From contig NZ_JAGGJU010000014.1 in NCBI RefSeq assembly GCF_017873095.1, positions 1-64,000 of the forward strand: a stretch of DNA of 64,000 nucleotides, read 5' to 3'. A program made the position numbers and the translations under genes. This document shows positions 35,421 to 43,484 of this stretch, piece by piece (position 1 is the first letter of the stretch; every line of letters starts with the position of its first letter). A model generated the notes under the pieces. It was given only the letters and a program-made list of their open reading frames with translations, searched no databases and was not told the origin of the DNA. Origin of the DNA: Heterorhizobium halophytocola (GTDB taxonomy: Bacteria; Pseudomonadota; Alphaproteobacteria; Rhizobiales; Rhizobiaceae).

Positions 35421-36704
35421 CTATTTCGGCTGGGGAAGCCTGTAGCGTTCGCCGACTTCGGCGAACTCCTCGATGGCCTCTCGATGGGCGGCCCGCGGCT
35501 CTGCAAGCGTCAGCCGTCCTGCTGCGTAATAGAGCAGGAAGGACCCGACCTGATAGGCGAACAGGATGTCGATCTCGACGAAGGAGCGCACCAGAAGCAG
35601 CATGCTGATGCTGACAAGCAGCAAGGCGCTTTCGCTTCTGTCCAGCATCAGGAAACGGTGGAGATGGCCGAAAAGCGATACCAGCAGGACCATGGTCAGC
35701 AGGGTGGTGCCGACGAGGCCGGTTTCGACGGTGGTCTCGATATAGGTGTTGTGGAAGTGGAAGCCGGTCCGCGAGGCAATGTAGAATTCCTGCCATAGCC
35801 GTTCCGCATCGGCAAAGCCGTGCACCCAATAGCCCTGATAGCCGACCCCGAACCAGGGGGCCGCGTGCGCGGCGATGATGCCCTGCTGCCATAGATAGGT
35901 GCGGCCGGTGAGCGTGGTGTCCTTGCCGAAGGCACCGAGAACGGCATCGACGGCCCCGGACTGCAGGGCCGCTATGGCGGTGCCGATGGCCAGGATGATG
36001 CCGATCGCGAAGATCGCCCGGCGCTGACGCGGTGAGACCCAGAGGCTGAGCTGCAAAACGGCGCACACACAGATGACCGCAAGGGTCGTAATCACCGAGG
36101 TTGCCGATTTCGATGCAAACAGAGCGTAGCCGGATATCAGCGCCGAGCCCAGACTTGCCAGGAACCAGAAGCCCCGGGCGCGGAATACGGTGATGAGGGC
36201 ATAGCAGAAGAGGACACCGAGCGAGGCATAGAAGCCGAGCTGGTTCTTCGAATCGAAGGCGCCGACAAAGCTGTAGCTGCTATCGAGCACATCGTAGCTG
36301 TAGCTGCCGAAGGCCAGCGAATAGAGCAGCACGACGGCGCAGCCGACCACGCTGCCGCGCACCAGGGTCACCGGTGCGATGACGCGCATGGCAATCAGCG
36401 CGCAGACCACATGGGTCAGATACTGGGTGGCGGCGCGAAGCGAGGTGGAGGGTGCCTGCGACCAGAATGCGGAGAGGAAGCAGAGAATGGCGAAGGCAAA
36501 GATCCAGGTGAAGTGGAAATAGTTTCCGAGCACCCGACGATAGTCGACCACCACCAGCGGCAGCCAGACGCCGTAAAAGGCCAGAATCGAAATCTGCCCG
36601 AACCGGGTCGAGTAGGCGAACACGAAAAGCGACAGCACCATGGCCATGATGCCGTAGAGATCGTTGGTCTCTGGCTCTACCAGCAGGCTCTTTGCAATCC
36701 TCAT
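35421..36704 (-). CDS. exoQ: Exopolysaccharide polymerase ExoQ (O-antigen ligase/Wzy-like)
   Basis: A 427-residue integral membrane protein with about ten to eleven hydrophobic helices. It has the Wzy/ligase-type periplasmic loop LTGRTYLWQQGIIAAHAAPW and GYWVHGFADAERLWQEFYIASR followed by FHFHNTYIETTVETGLVG. ExoQ polymerises succinoglycan octasaccharide units on the periplasmic face of the inner membrane. It lies in the order exoY-exoF-exoQ, as in S. meliloti, with exoF ending 8 bp upstream. Confidence 0.9.
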   Translation of the reverse strand: MRIAKSLLVEPETNDLYGIMAMVLSLFVFAYSTRFGQISILAFYGVWLPLVVVDYRRVLGNYFHFTWIFAFAILCFLSAFWSQAPSTSLRAATQYLTHVVCALIAMRVIAPVTLVRGSVVGCAVVLLYSLAFGSYSYDVLDSSYSFVGAFDSKNQLGFYASLGVLFCYALITVFRARGFWFLASLGSALISGYALFASKSATSVITTLAVICVCAVLQLSLWVSPRQRRAIFAIGIILAIGTAIAALQSGAVDAVLGAFGKDTTLTGRTYLWQQGIIAAHAAPWFGVGYQGYWVHGFADAERLWQEFYIASRTGFHFHNTYIETTVETGLVGTTLLTMVLLVSLFGHLHRFLMLDRSESALLLVSISMLLLVRSFVEIDILFAYQVGSFLLYYAAGRLTLAEPRAAHREAIEEFAEVGERYRLPQPK

Positions 36705-36711
36705 GCCGCAC

Positions 36712-37971
36712 TCACTCCATCAGCAACTGCGACATCACCTTGACCACGTCGCCCGGCTCGAGCTTGACGGTTTCATCGACGGGGATCTCCTTGGCGCCAT
36801 CGCCGTCGTCGCGCACGATGGTGTACTTCACCGAGGTCGGCTTGCCGCTCGGGTCGAACTTGGCCGCTTCGGCCGACTGTGCCAGCGCCTCCGACATCAG
36901 CTGATGATTGGTCGAGAGCTCAAGCTCGATCTTCTCGATCTGCGCCTCGGTATCCTGAAGCTCCTTGGTTCTGTCGGCCTTCCAGTTGTTGCGCAGGGTG
37001 ATCTCGTCCTGATCCGCCTGGCTGATGTCCTGTTTGGCCCTCAGCGTCGCGGTGTCGATGTCGAGCAGCGTCGACTCGACATTGGCGGAGCGCTCCGCGC
37101 TGGTCAGCTGCCGGCTGCTGGTCATCAGCCCCTTTTCCGTCAGGCGGTCGATACGCGCGCGATCTTCCTTGACGAGCTTCAGCTGCGACTGCTGGGTGGC
37201 TTCCTTCTGATTGAGCGACTGAACTTCGCTGTTCAGCAGTTCCTTCAGATCACCGAGCGCCTTCAGCCGCAGTTCGTAGCTTTCGCGCCGCGACTGCATC
37301 AAGGCCTGCTCGCTGGCGAGCAGCGTCTTGGCATTGGCGACCTTTTCAAGGCCGGGCGGTATCTTGATCTCGGTCTTGTCGTTGATTTCGGCCAGTAGAC
37401 GGGCACGGCGGGCAAGAAGCCTTGCATATTCGGCCTGGTTGACGGCGGTGTCGCCGCTGGCATTGATGAAGTCGCGGGCAAAGCGCTGGCCGGCGTCGGC
37501 GCGTCGCAGGCCGCCTGCGAGGCTGACGGCTTTCAGCACCGTGAGATTGGGCGCAAAGGGGTATTGTCCCGGCGTCTGTATGTCGCCTGCCAGATAGATC
37601 GGCCCGAATTCGGCGACTTCGACGGATGCAGACGGGGTCGTGCGCAGCGCAAACTGGCTCTGCAGTCGCTCGCCGATCTCCTTCGAAATGTCGGAGGGTG
37701 ACCGCCCGGCGGCCTTGATGTCACCGATGAAGGGCAGAAAGATCGTGCCCTCCGGTCCGATCGTGTAGTCGCCGGCAATGCCGTCCATGCTGTGGATGGT
37801 CCCGTCTGCCGGCTGCCATTCGGCAACCCGGATCTTGAGCTTGTCCATGACATCCAGCCGATAGCCGGCATCCTGCGCCAAGGCTGTCGCGGCGGTCAAC
37901 ACGGTCAGGCTCCCGGCAATCAGGCCGAAAGCGGCTTTCCGTCGCCAGCGGCGCGCGTGGTTCTTGTCCAT
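36712..37971 (-). CDS. exoF: Exopolysaccharide export/biosynthesis protein ExoF
   Basis: A 419-residue periplasmic/outer-membrane-associated protein. A signal peptide (GLIAGSLTVLTAATALAQ, cleaved about residue 32) is followed by a Poly_export domain (YRLDVMDKLKIRV, YTIGPEGTIFLPFIGDIKAAGRS) and SLBB-like sequence (PIYLAGDIQTPGQYPFAPNLTVLKAVSLAGG). A long coiled coil (about 190-370, RLTEKGLMTSSRQLTSAERS) and a C-terminal beta segment (ETVKLEPGDVVKVMSQ) complete it. In S. meliloti ExoF is needed for the first sugar transfer and probably for export. The ATG at 37971 starts MDKNHARRWRRK. A strong hairpin separates it from exoY. Confidence 0.92.
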   Translation of the reverse strand: MDKNHARRWRRKAAFGLIAGSLTVLTAATALAQDAGYRLDVMDKLKIRVAEWQPADGTIHSMDGIAGDYTIGPEGTIFLPFIGDIKAAGRSPSDISKEIGERLQSQFALRTTPSASVEVAEFGPIYLAGDIQTPGQYPFAPNLTVLKAVSLAGGLRRADAGQRFARDFINASGDTAVNQAEYARLLARRARLLAEINDKTEIKIPPGLEKVANAKTLLASEQALMQSRRESYELRLKALGDLKELLNSEVQSLNQKEATQQSQLKLVKEDRARIDRLTEKGLMTSSRQLTSAERSANVESTLLDIDTATLRAKQDISQADQDEITLRNNWKADRTKELQDTEAQIEKIELELSTNHQLMSEALAQSAEAAKFDPSGKPTSVKYTIVRDDGDGAKEIPVDETVKLEPGDVVKVMSQLLME

Positions 37972-38001
37972 TGGGTTTCTCGCTCTCTCACAAAACGGTT
38001 C

Positions 38002-38034
38002 GCGGGCGGAAAGCGCTGAAAAGCTTCCGCCCGC
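38002..38034 (-). other. Strong hairpin between exoY and exoF
   Basis: GCGGGCGGAA (38002-38011) pairs perfectly with TTCCGCCCGC (38025-38034), ten GC-rich pairs around a 13-nt loop that can extend the stem with AGC/GCT. On the minus strand no U run follows, so attenuation or transcript processing between exoY and exoF is more likely than full termination. Confidence 0.6.
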
Positions 38035-38072
38035 ATAGATGCGTGGCCGCGGTGAATCCGAATATCGATTGC

Positions 38073-38753
38073 TCAGTAGCTGCCGCGGGAAAGGCAGACG
38101 GCGGGGACCGTCTTCGCGATAATCAGGATGTCTTGAACGAAGGACCAGTTCTGCACGTAATGCGTATCGAAGGCGATGCGGTTCTCGTAGGACACGTCGT
38201 TGCGCCCGCTGATCTGCCACAGGCCGGTGAGGCCGGGACGGGTCTGCAGGTAGAACACGGCCTGATGGTCGTAGAGACCGAGTTCTTCATCGACTACCGG
38301 ACGGGGGCCGACGACGCTCATGTCGCCTTTGAGGATGTTGATGAGCTGCGGCAGTTCATCAAGGCTCAGCTTGCGCAGAACGCTACCGACAACGGTGACG
38401 CGGGGATCGTTGCGCAGCTTGCGTGTCGTGCGCCATTCTTCCGCGGCCTGCGGATCCGACTCGATGTGCCGGCGCAGGACCTCATCGCCATTCGGCGTCA
38501 TGGTGCGGAACTTCAGGCAGTGGAAATAGCGCCCGTTGTGGCCGATGCGACGATGGCCATAAAAGGTCGATCCTCCGTCCGAGAACTTCACCAAGACCAT
38601 GATCAACAGCAGCAGCGGGCTGAACACAATCAGCGCCACAAGTGCGGCGGTGATGTCGAAGGTGCGTTTTGCGAGGCCTCCCGTAGGATTGATGATGTAA
38701 GCCTCGCCGGTATTGAGGAACGGCGATCCAGCCGAGCGTGTCGCTGACTTCAT
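38073..38753 (-). CDS. exoY: Galactosyl-1-phosphate undecaprenyl transferase ExoY
   Basis: A 226-residue bacterial sugar transferase. It starts succinoglycan assembly by moving galactose-1-phosphate from UDP-galactose to undecaprenyl phosphate at the inner membrane. One N-terminal membrane helix (about 31-56, FDITAALVALIVFSPLLLLI) precedes the catalytic domain, with YGHRRIGHNGRYFHCLKFRTM, RKLSLDELPQLINILKGDMSVVGPRP and TRPGLTGLWQISGRNDVSYE as the family blocks. It is the first gene of the minus-strand exoYFQ unit and is divergent from exoX. Confidence 0.95.
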   Translation of the reverse strand: MKSATRSAGSPFLNTGEAYIINPTGGLAKRTFDITAALVALIVFSPLLLLIMVLVKFSDGGSTFYGHRRIGHNGRYFHCLKFRTMTPNGDEVLRRHIESDPQAAEEWRTTRKLRNDPRVTVVGSVLRKLSLDELPQLINILKGDMSVVGPRPVVDEELGLYDHQAVFYLQTRPGLTGLWQISGRNDVSYENRIAFDTHYVQNWSFVQDILIIAKTVPAVCLSRGSY

Positions 38754-39445
38754 AGAGGAAACTCCATTTATGCTGCGATGGGGTCGGTACCCATAAGGCG
38801 CGTCGTGAGACAGAATGAGATAATAAGTCTGTGTCGGGAATTGGGTAAATCAGCGGGTTTTTGAGGTTATCGTGCCTGCGCTGCCGATCATGTCGCGGTC
38901 TGGTTCATTAGCAAATCGTTAAAATAAGAACAATCCTGACGCGAATGGAATATAGGTTGAACGTTTTCGTTTAATTTCGCTGTCTCTTATTAACAGATTG
39001 CAGTAGTATGAAGTCATGGGGCCCTGTCGTCCTTTCCTGCCATGCGAGCTGTCTTTGACAGTTTGCAAGTTCGCACAACGGGCATATCTTGAAGGTGGTT
39101 CCGAGTAGGCGGAAATTGTGCGCTGCAATACATTGCTGCAATGCAGCTACGGAGACGGTTTCGACCGCGTATTTGTTAACAAAAGTTGATTAAAAACGTC
39201 CGGAGGGAGGCGAAAAAAATTGCGATGCAACCGCACGGAAGGTGATTGTGGCGGAAGTGTGCTCATTAATGGACCGAATAGCGGCGTGAATGTCGAAAAA
39301 TGAGTCGAGCTTACGAAAGTTTCATGCTTTACGTGCAAGGAAGGTCTCAAGAAACTTGTACGACAGCCCCTGTTTTTATATGGTCTTTCCGGGATCGAAG
39401 GAGCGGAGCCGTCGTATTGCCAAAGCAGGCAGGGAGGACCGATTG
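38754..39445. promoter_or_regulatory. exoY/exoX divergent regulatory region
   Basis: These 692 bp hold no convincing gene and are visibly richer in A and T than the flanking genes. They must carry the promoters of exoY (minus) and exoX (plus). A 13-bp palindrome, CATTGC-T-GCAATG, lies at 39131-39143. TTGACA at 39055-39060 is -35-like but has no well-spaced -10 box. In relatives this region is a target of regulators of exopolysaccharide synthesis; no specific site could be assigned. Confidence 0.5.
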
Positions 39446-39736
39446 ATGTATGCACCTCGCGTTTTCGTGAGCATGGCAGGTGCCCTTTTAGCGATTTGGG
39501 TAGCGCTCTCCTGGGTAACGGGTTCGTTCGTCACGGCCCTGTGGCAGACCGTCCTTTGCGCGGTCATCCTGCAGGTCGGTTATTTCATCGGCATCCTTTA
39601 TCTCGTGCGCCGCGAACATCAGAAGCGCCAGAGCGAAGACCACGGCATGGTTGCCGCACACCGGGTCGGGGAGGCCAGGCGGACGGACGATCGTCTTGCC
39701 GAGGCGCCGTCGAACCTGAAGGCCACCGAACTTTAA
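39446..39736 (+). CDS. exoX: Exopolysaccharide production repressor ExoX
   Basis: A 96-residue inner-membrane protein with two N-terminal hydrophobic helices: about 6-26 (VFVSMAGALLAIWVALSWVTG) and 31-53 (ALWQTVLCAVILQVGYFIGI). A charged tail follows. Size, topology, the CAVLLQVGY-like motif and the position between exoY and exoU match ExoX, which lowers succinoglycan production, probably by acting on ExoY. The ATG at 39446 has GGGAGGA upstream; a TTG at 39443 is an alternative. The ratio of exoX to exoY dose sets polysaccharide output in S. meliloti. Confidence 0.88.
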   Translation: MYAPRVFVSMAGALLAIWVALSWVTGSFVTALWQTVLCAVILQVGYFIGILYLVRREHQKRQSEDHGMVAAHRVGEARRTDDRLAEAPSNLKATEL

Positions 39737-39819
39737 GCTCCGTTTTTCGTCGTCATCATATCTCCGTCAAGTTTCTGGGCTCAACTACTTCAGGTTTAGT
39801 CCAGCACAGGATGGGTGAC

Positions 39820-40818
39820 ATGAACGATGCCGCGCGCGTCTGCGTAATCATCGCCGCGAAGAATGCCGCAAGCACGATCGATGTCGCGATCCGCTCGGCC
39901 CTCAAGGAACCGGTGGTCGGCGAGGTTGTCGTGATCGACGACGGTTCGAGCGACGACACGGCGGGCGTGGCGCGGAGGGCAGACGACGGATCCGGCAGGC
40001 TCCAGATCATCTCTCTTGCCGAAAATCGTGGCCCGGCGGCGGCACGCAACCGAGCGATCGAGGCCTCCAGGTCACCGCTGATCGCGATCCTGGATGCCGA
40101 CGACTTCTTCTTTCCGGGACGCTTCACCCCCATGCTGGCAGAGTCCGGCTGGGACTTCATCGCCGACAATATCGCCTTCACCGGCAAGGCGACGGACGTT
40201 GACGAGCCGGTGCATTTCCAGCCGCGGGCGCGGGCGATTTCAACCGTGGAATTTCTCGAAGGCAATATTTCCAAGCCCGGCGTGCGGCGAGGCGAGATCG
40301 GCTTTCTGAAGCCGGTGATGCGGCGCGATTTTCTCGACGAGCACGGTATCCGTTACAATGAAAGCCTACGGCTGGGCGAGGATTACGACCTGTATCTGAG
40401 GGCCCTGATCAAGGGCGCCCGGTACAAGGTCATCGAGCATTGCGGCTATGGCGCCGTGGTGCGTGCGGATTCCCTGAGCGGGCAGCACCGGACCGAAGAC
40501 CTGTATCGTCTCTGCGAGGCAGATCGCGCAATCCTTCAGGGCACCGATCTGCCCCCTGATATCGCCGCCCTGCTGCGCCGCCACGAGCGGCATATCCGCG
40601 ACCGCTATGCCCTGCGGGCTTTCCTCGATACGAAGAAACAGCAGGGGGCGGGTGCGGCGATCGTGCATCTGCTGCAGCGGCCCGGCGCCTTTTCGGCGGT
40701 TGCGGGCGGCATCTTCCGCGACAAGACGCAGGCGATGCGCCGCGCCCGCGCGGTCGAGCCGGCGCCCCTTACGGGCCTGCGCTATCTCTTGCCGGGCGTA
40801 CCGGTCTCTCAGAAATAA
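39820..40818 (+). CDS. exoU: Succinoglycan glucosyltransferase ExoU (GT2)
   Basis: A 332-residue GT-A glycosyltransferase of family 2. The core is ARVCVIIAAKNAASTIDVAIRSAL, VVVIDDGSSDDT, NRGPAAARNRAIE and the DXD-like LDADDFFFPGRF. Later comes LRLGEDYDLYLRALIKGA with the ED base motif. ExoU adds a beta-1,6-glucose to the lipid-linked repeat unit; the name is assigned mainly from position next to exoX and exoV. An ATG at 39811 is an alternative start. It resembles exoO (48621) along its length. Its stop overlaps the end of exoV by 10 bp. Confidence 0.85.
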   Translation: MNDAARVCVIIAAKNAASTIDVAIRSALKEPVVGEVVVIDDGSSDDTAGVARRADDGSGRLQIISLAENRGPAAARNRAIEASRSPLIAILDADDFFFPGRFTPMLAESGWDFIADNIAFTGKATDVDEPVHFQPRARAISTVEFLEGNISKPGVRRGEIGFLKPVMRRDFLDEHGIRYNESLRLGEDYDLYLRALIKGARYKVIEHCGYGAVVRADSLSGQHRTEDLYRLCEADRAILQGTDLPPDIAALLRRHERHIRDRYALRAFLDTKKQQGAGAAIVHLLQRPGAFSAVAGGIFRDKTQAMRRARAVEPAPLTGLRYLLPGVPVSQK

Positions 40819-41750
40819 TCCTTGCGGATCCCCTCGAGAACCCCGTGAAAGCGGCCGCGCAAGTCTTCCAGCACGCCGTCGGGGCTAAGTTGCGGGGTCG
40901 CACGGCTCGCCTGCCAGAGGGCCAGCACCGAGGGCGTCGCGAGGAACTGCTTTGCCAGGCCGCGAACGCCGGTCTGCGCCGGTTGCGGCCGCGTCATGAC
41001 CTCGCCGGCATCGCCCGGCATCGCGGGATCGGCGGCCTTGTCGCTGTCGAATTTCACACCCCAGAACCGGGAGCCCTTGGCGATCGCCTCGGCGCGGGTG
41101 GAGACCGGAATCTGATGCGGCCTGTAGCGCGCCTTGACGCTGGAGGCCCAGTCATTCCACTTGAAATCATTGATCGAGCGGGACGTGGAGACCGCGATCC
41201 AGGGCACCCGGAAGGCATCCGCCAGAATTGCGCCATGCATGGATTCGGCAATCACCAGTTCAGACTGGGCGATGTGCGCGATCACCGATCTCGCTTCGCC
41301 ACGCGGGTCCAGATAGGTGAGGCCAGCGGGTTCGCAGACCGATTTCCACATGCCGAATTCGGCCGATTCCCAATGGGGAATGAAGGTCTTCTGATGCCGT
41401 TTCGGCAGGTTCTGGAATTCCGGCATCTCGCTGATCATCACCGCCGGATCGACGATGCCCATGGTCGACGGCAGGCCCAGACGTTCCGCCGTCATAGGCC
41501 CGCGGACGCAACGTACATCCCATTCGGCGGCATTGCCGATCTCGGGCGGCGCGCCGTAGCCATATCCGCTGCCGATCACCAGCTTGCGCATGCCCGTCGG
41601 CAGAAGCACGGGATTGAGAACCGTCCCCACGCCGACCAGCATGGTCTCTTCGTGGACCTCGCGAAAGCCGGGCAACAGAAAGTCCCAGAGCCAGAGGTTG
41701 AGGTCGTCGCCGAAATTGCCGTGATGAGACGCCCAGTGATATGGCTTCAT
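40809..41750 (-). CDS. exoV: Succinoglycan ketal pyruvate transferase ExoV
   Basis: A 313-residue polysaccharide pyruvyl transferase. The family opening is HWASHHGNFGDDLNLWLWDFLLPG, followed by GTVLNPVLLPTGMRKLVIGSG and the substrate/phosphoenolpyruvate region SELVIAESMHGAILADAFRVPWIAV. It adds the 4,6-ketal pyruvate to the terminal glucose of succinoglycan. The ATG has GGAGGGT nearby. It is downstream of exoW in the same direction and convergent with exoU. Confidence 0.93.
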   Translation of the reverse strand: MKPYHWASHHGNFGDDLNLWLWDFLLPGFREVHEETMLVGVGTVLNPVLLPTGMRKLVIGSGYGYGAPPEIGNAAEWDVRCVRGPMTAERLGLPSTMGIVDPAVMISEMPEFQNLPKRHQKTFIPHWESAEFGMWKSVCEPAGLTYLDPRGEARSVIAHIAQSELVIAESMHGAILADAFRVPWIAVSTSRSINDFKWNDWASSVKARYRPHQIPVSTRAEAIAKGSRFWGVKFDSDKAADPAMPGDAGEVMTRPQPAQTGVRGLAKQFLATPSVLALWQASRATPQLSPDGVLEDLRGRFHGVLEGIRKDYF

Positions 41751-41798
41751 TCCACCCTCCTTGGGGTTTTCAAAAATTGATGTGAGCGTGCCGGGGCT

Positions 41799-42767
41799 CT
41801 AGGATTGGCGGCGTGACAGCTTGTCGGTTCCCAGCTGCAGGACAGTGCGCAGGATCGCCGGATCGCGCCACGCCCACCGTGCCAGCAGGCCGAGATCGGG
41901 GGCCTGGCGCTGCCGCACGCGCCCGACCTGGCTCCACAAGGCCTGGCGCCGCGCCGTGTTCTTGTAGGACGTGATGGAGGCGATGTCGTTCGGTCGCCGG
42001 GCGAACCGGCCTTCGAGCGTGTCCAGCGCAACCCAGGTGTTGAACTGCTGGCGCAGGAATTGCGGAGAGCGGTTGTCGATGCTGTGGAAGATGTTGATGC
42101 CCTTGCCGCGCATCGCACCCGGCGCGTCGCAGAGCAGCGTCCGCTTGGCGGCCATGATGCAGTCGCAGAAGAATAGCACGTCTTCGGCGGCCAGTCGCAA
42201 GGCCGCGTCGAAGCGCACCTTTTCGAAAATGCTGCGTCCGATCACCATGCAGGAGAGATGCAGGAAGCTCCAGTTCTTCAGCATCACGCCTGCCAGTTCC
42301 GGCACCTCGATCACCAGCGGTGCATCGCTCAGCTGGGTGAAGGTTTCCGTTTCCTTCAGCTTGGCAACGCCGAAATGGTAGTAGAACTCTTCGCTGGCCT
42401 GCATCGATGCCCAATAGCAGTCGCCGCCGAAGCGGCTCATGCTGTCATGGGCGTTCTGCAGGTGATGCGGTATCCAGAGATCGTCCGAATCCAGAAAGGC
42501 GACATACCGGGTCGAGCTCGGCACATTGTCGAGGCCGGTATTGCGCGCTCCACCCGGTCCGGCATTGGGCTGCCCGATCACGGTGATTCGCGCTCGCCTC
42601 TCGTCATCGAGTGTCGAAAGCGCTTCTTTGGCCGGGAGAGGTGACTGATCGTCGACGATGACGATGTCGAAATCCTGATAGGTCTGGTCGAAAACGGAGT
42701 TGAGCGCGCGGTCGAGGATGCCGGGCTCTTTCTGATAAAATGGAATTACAACTGTAAATGTTGCCAT
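41799..42767 (-). CDS. exoW: Succinoglycan glucosyltransferase ExoW (GT2)
   Basis: A 322-residue family-2 glycosyltransferase beginning FTVVIPFYQKEPGILDRALNSV, with FDIVIVDDQSP, NAGPGGARNTGLDN and the DXD-type LDSDDLWIPHHL. The ED motif is AAEDVLFFCDCI. ExoW adds one of the side-chain glucoses. The ATG at 42767 has AGGGG upstream; an ATG at 42785 is less likely. It is the first gene of the exoWV unit and divergent from exoH. In S. meliloti exoT would lie upstream of it, but it is absent here. Confidence 0.9.
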   Translation of the reverse strand: MATFTVVIPFYQKEPGILDRALNSVFDQTYQDFDIVIVDDQSPLPAKEALSTLDDERRARITVIGQPNAGPGGARNTGLDNVPSSTRYVAFLDSDDLWIPHHLQNAHDSMSRFGGDCYWASMQASEEFYYHFGVAKLKETETFTQLSDAPLVIEVPELAGVMLKNWSFLHLSCMVIGRSIFEKVRFDAALRLAAEDVLFFCDCIMAAKRTLLCDAPGAMRGKGINIFHSIDNRSPQFLRQQFNTWVALDTLEGRFARRPNDIASITSYKNTARRQALWSQVGRVRQRQAPDLGLLARWAWRDPAILRTVLQLGTDKLSRRQS

Positions 42768-43484
42768 TATTGCCCCTGCTTTCATCTAAAGGATCACTGG
42801 CCACATGGAGCCGTGGCCACCGCTTGCCAGGCAGTCCTGCTTATCTTTTCGGATTTCTCCAGCAACAGAATCGTGACGCGGCTCCGAGCCATGGGGCGGA
42901 GCGCTCTATCAAAGACAGTCACATTCAGGCTGAAATTTGTCACGGCGCGGATTCTTGCCCGACTTTTCGCTCAAAGCGGGTTCAATGCCGTAGCTGTGAC
43001 TTGCGATTGTACGGTCACCTCGCGGTCATCGGCTGCGGCTCTGATCTCTACCCTGCGCGCGCGCGACTGTCTCGCAGTCCTCGATGCAAGAGTTGCGGCA
43101 AGTGAAGCAGCAAAGCAGAGGCGATGCGCATGCTGCCGTTCTTTCGCCGCATTCTCGACACGGCTATCCGCGTGGTCGCCGTAATTCCCCTAAGACTTTA
43201 AGGATCAAGTTCGGCGCATCGGGCCGGCTTTCTGGATTGCAGAGCTTGGATACCGACTATTTTGCATCGCAGCAAAACGCCCGATTGGTTGATCTAATCG
43301 ATTGATTTGAATGATCTTATTAGGTGTACCTGGCGGTTGAACGCGACGCGCCGTCTGTAACTTGCGGCTGCTTTTTTGCTGCGCCGCCACATTTTGCCCG
43401 AAACTAGCACGGACTCTAAGCAGTGCGCGGGCACACGTCTGCTCTGATTGAAATCGCGGCGCTGCGGGGCGCCGACAAACAGGG
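42768..43484. promoter_or_regulatory. exoW/exoH divergent region without exoT or exoI
   Basis: No convincing gene is present in these 717 bp; short open frames lack ribosome binding sites and family features. The stretch must carry the promoters of exoW (minus) and of the long exoHKLAMONP operon (plus). In S. meliloti exoT and exoI occupy this position, so it may be the scar of their loss. Confidence 0.55.

Noticed and set aside
39055..39090. Sigma-70 promoter for exoX (TTGACA with CATATCT)
   Set aside because: The spacing between the boxes is about 22 bp, too long for a credible promoter.
42813..43305. Short plus-strand open frames in the exoW/exoH gap as possible exoI or exoT remnants
   Set aside because: No signal peptide, no transmembrane pattern and no recognisable nuclease or flippase motif in the translations.
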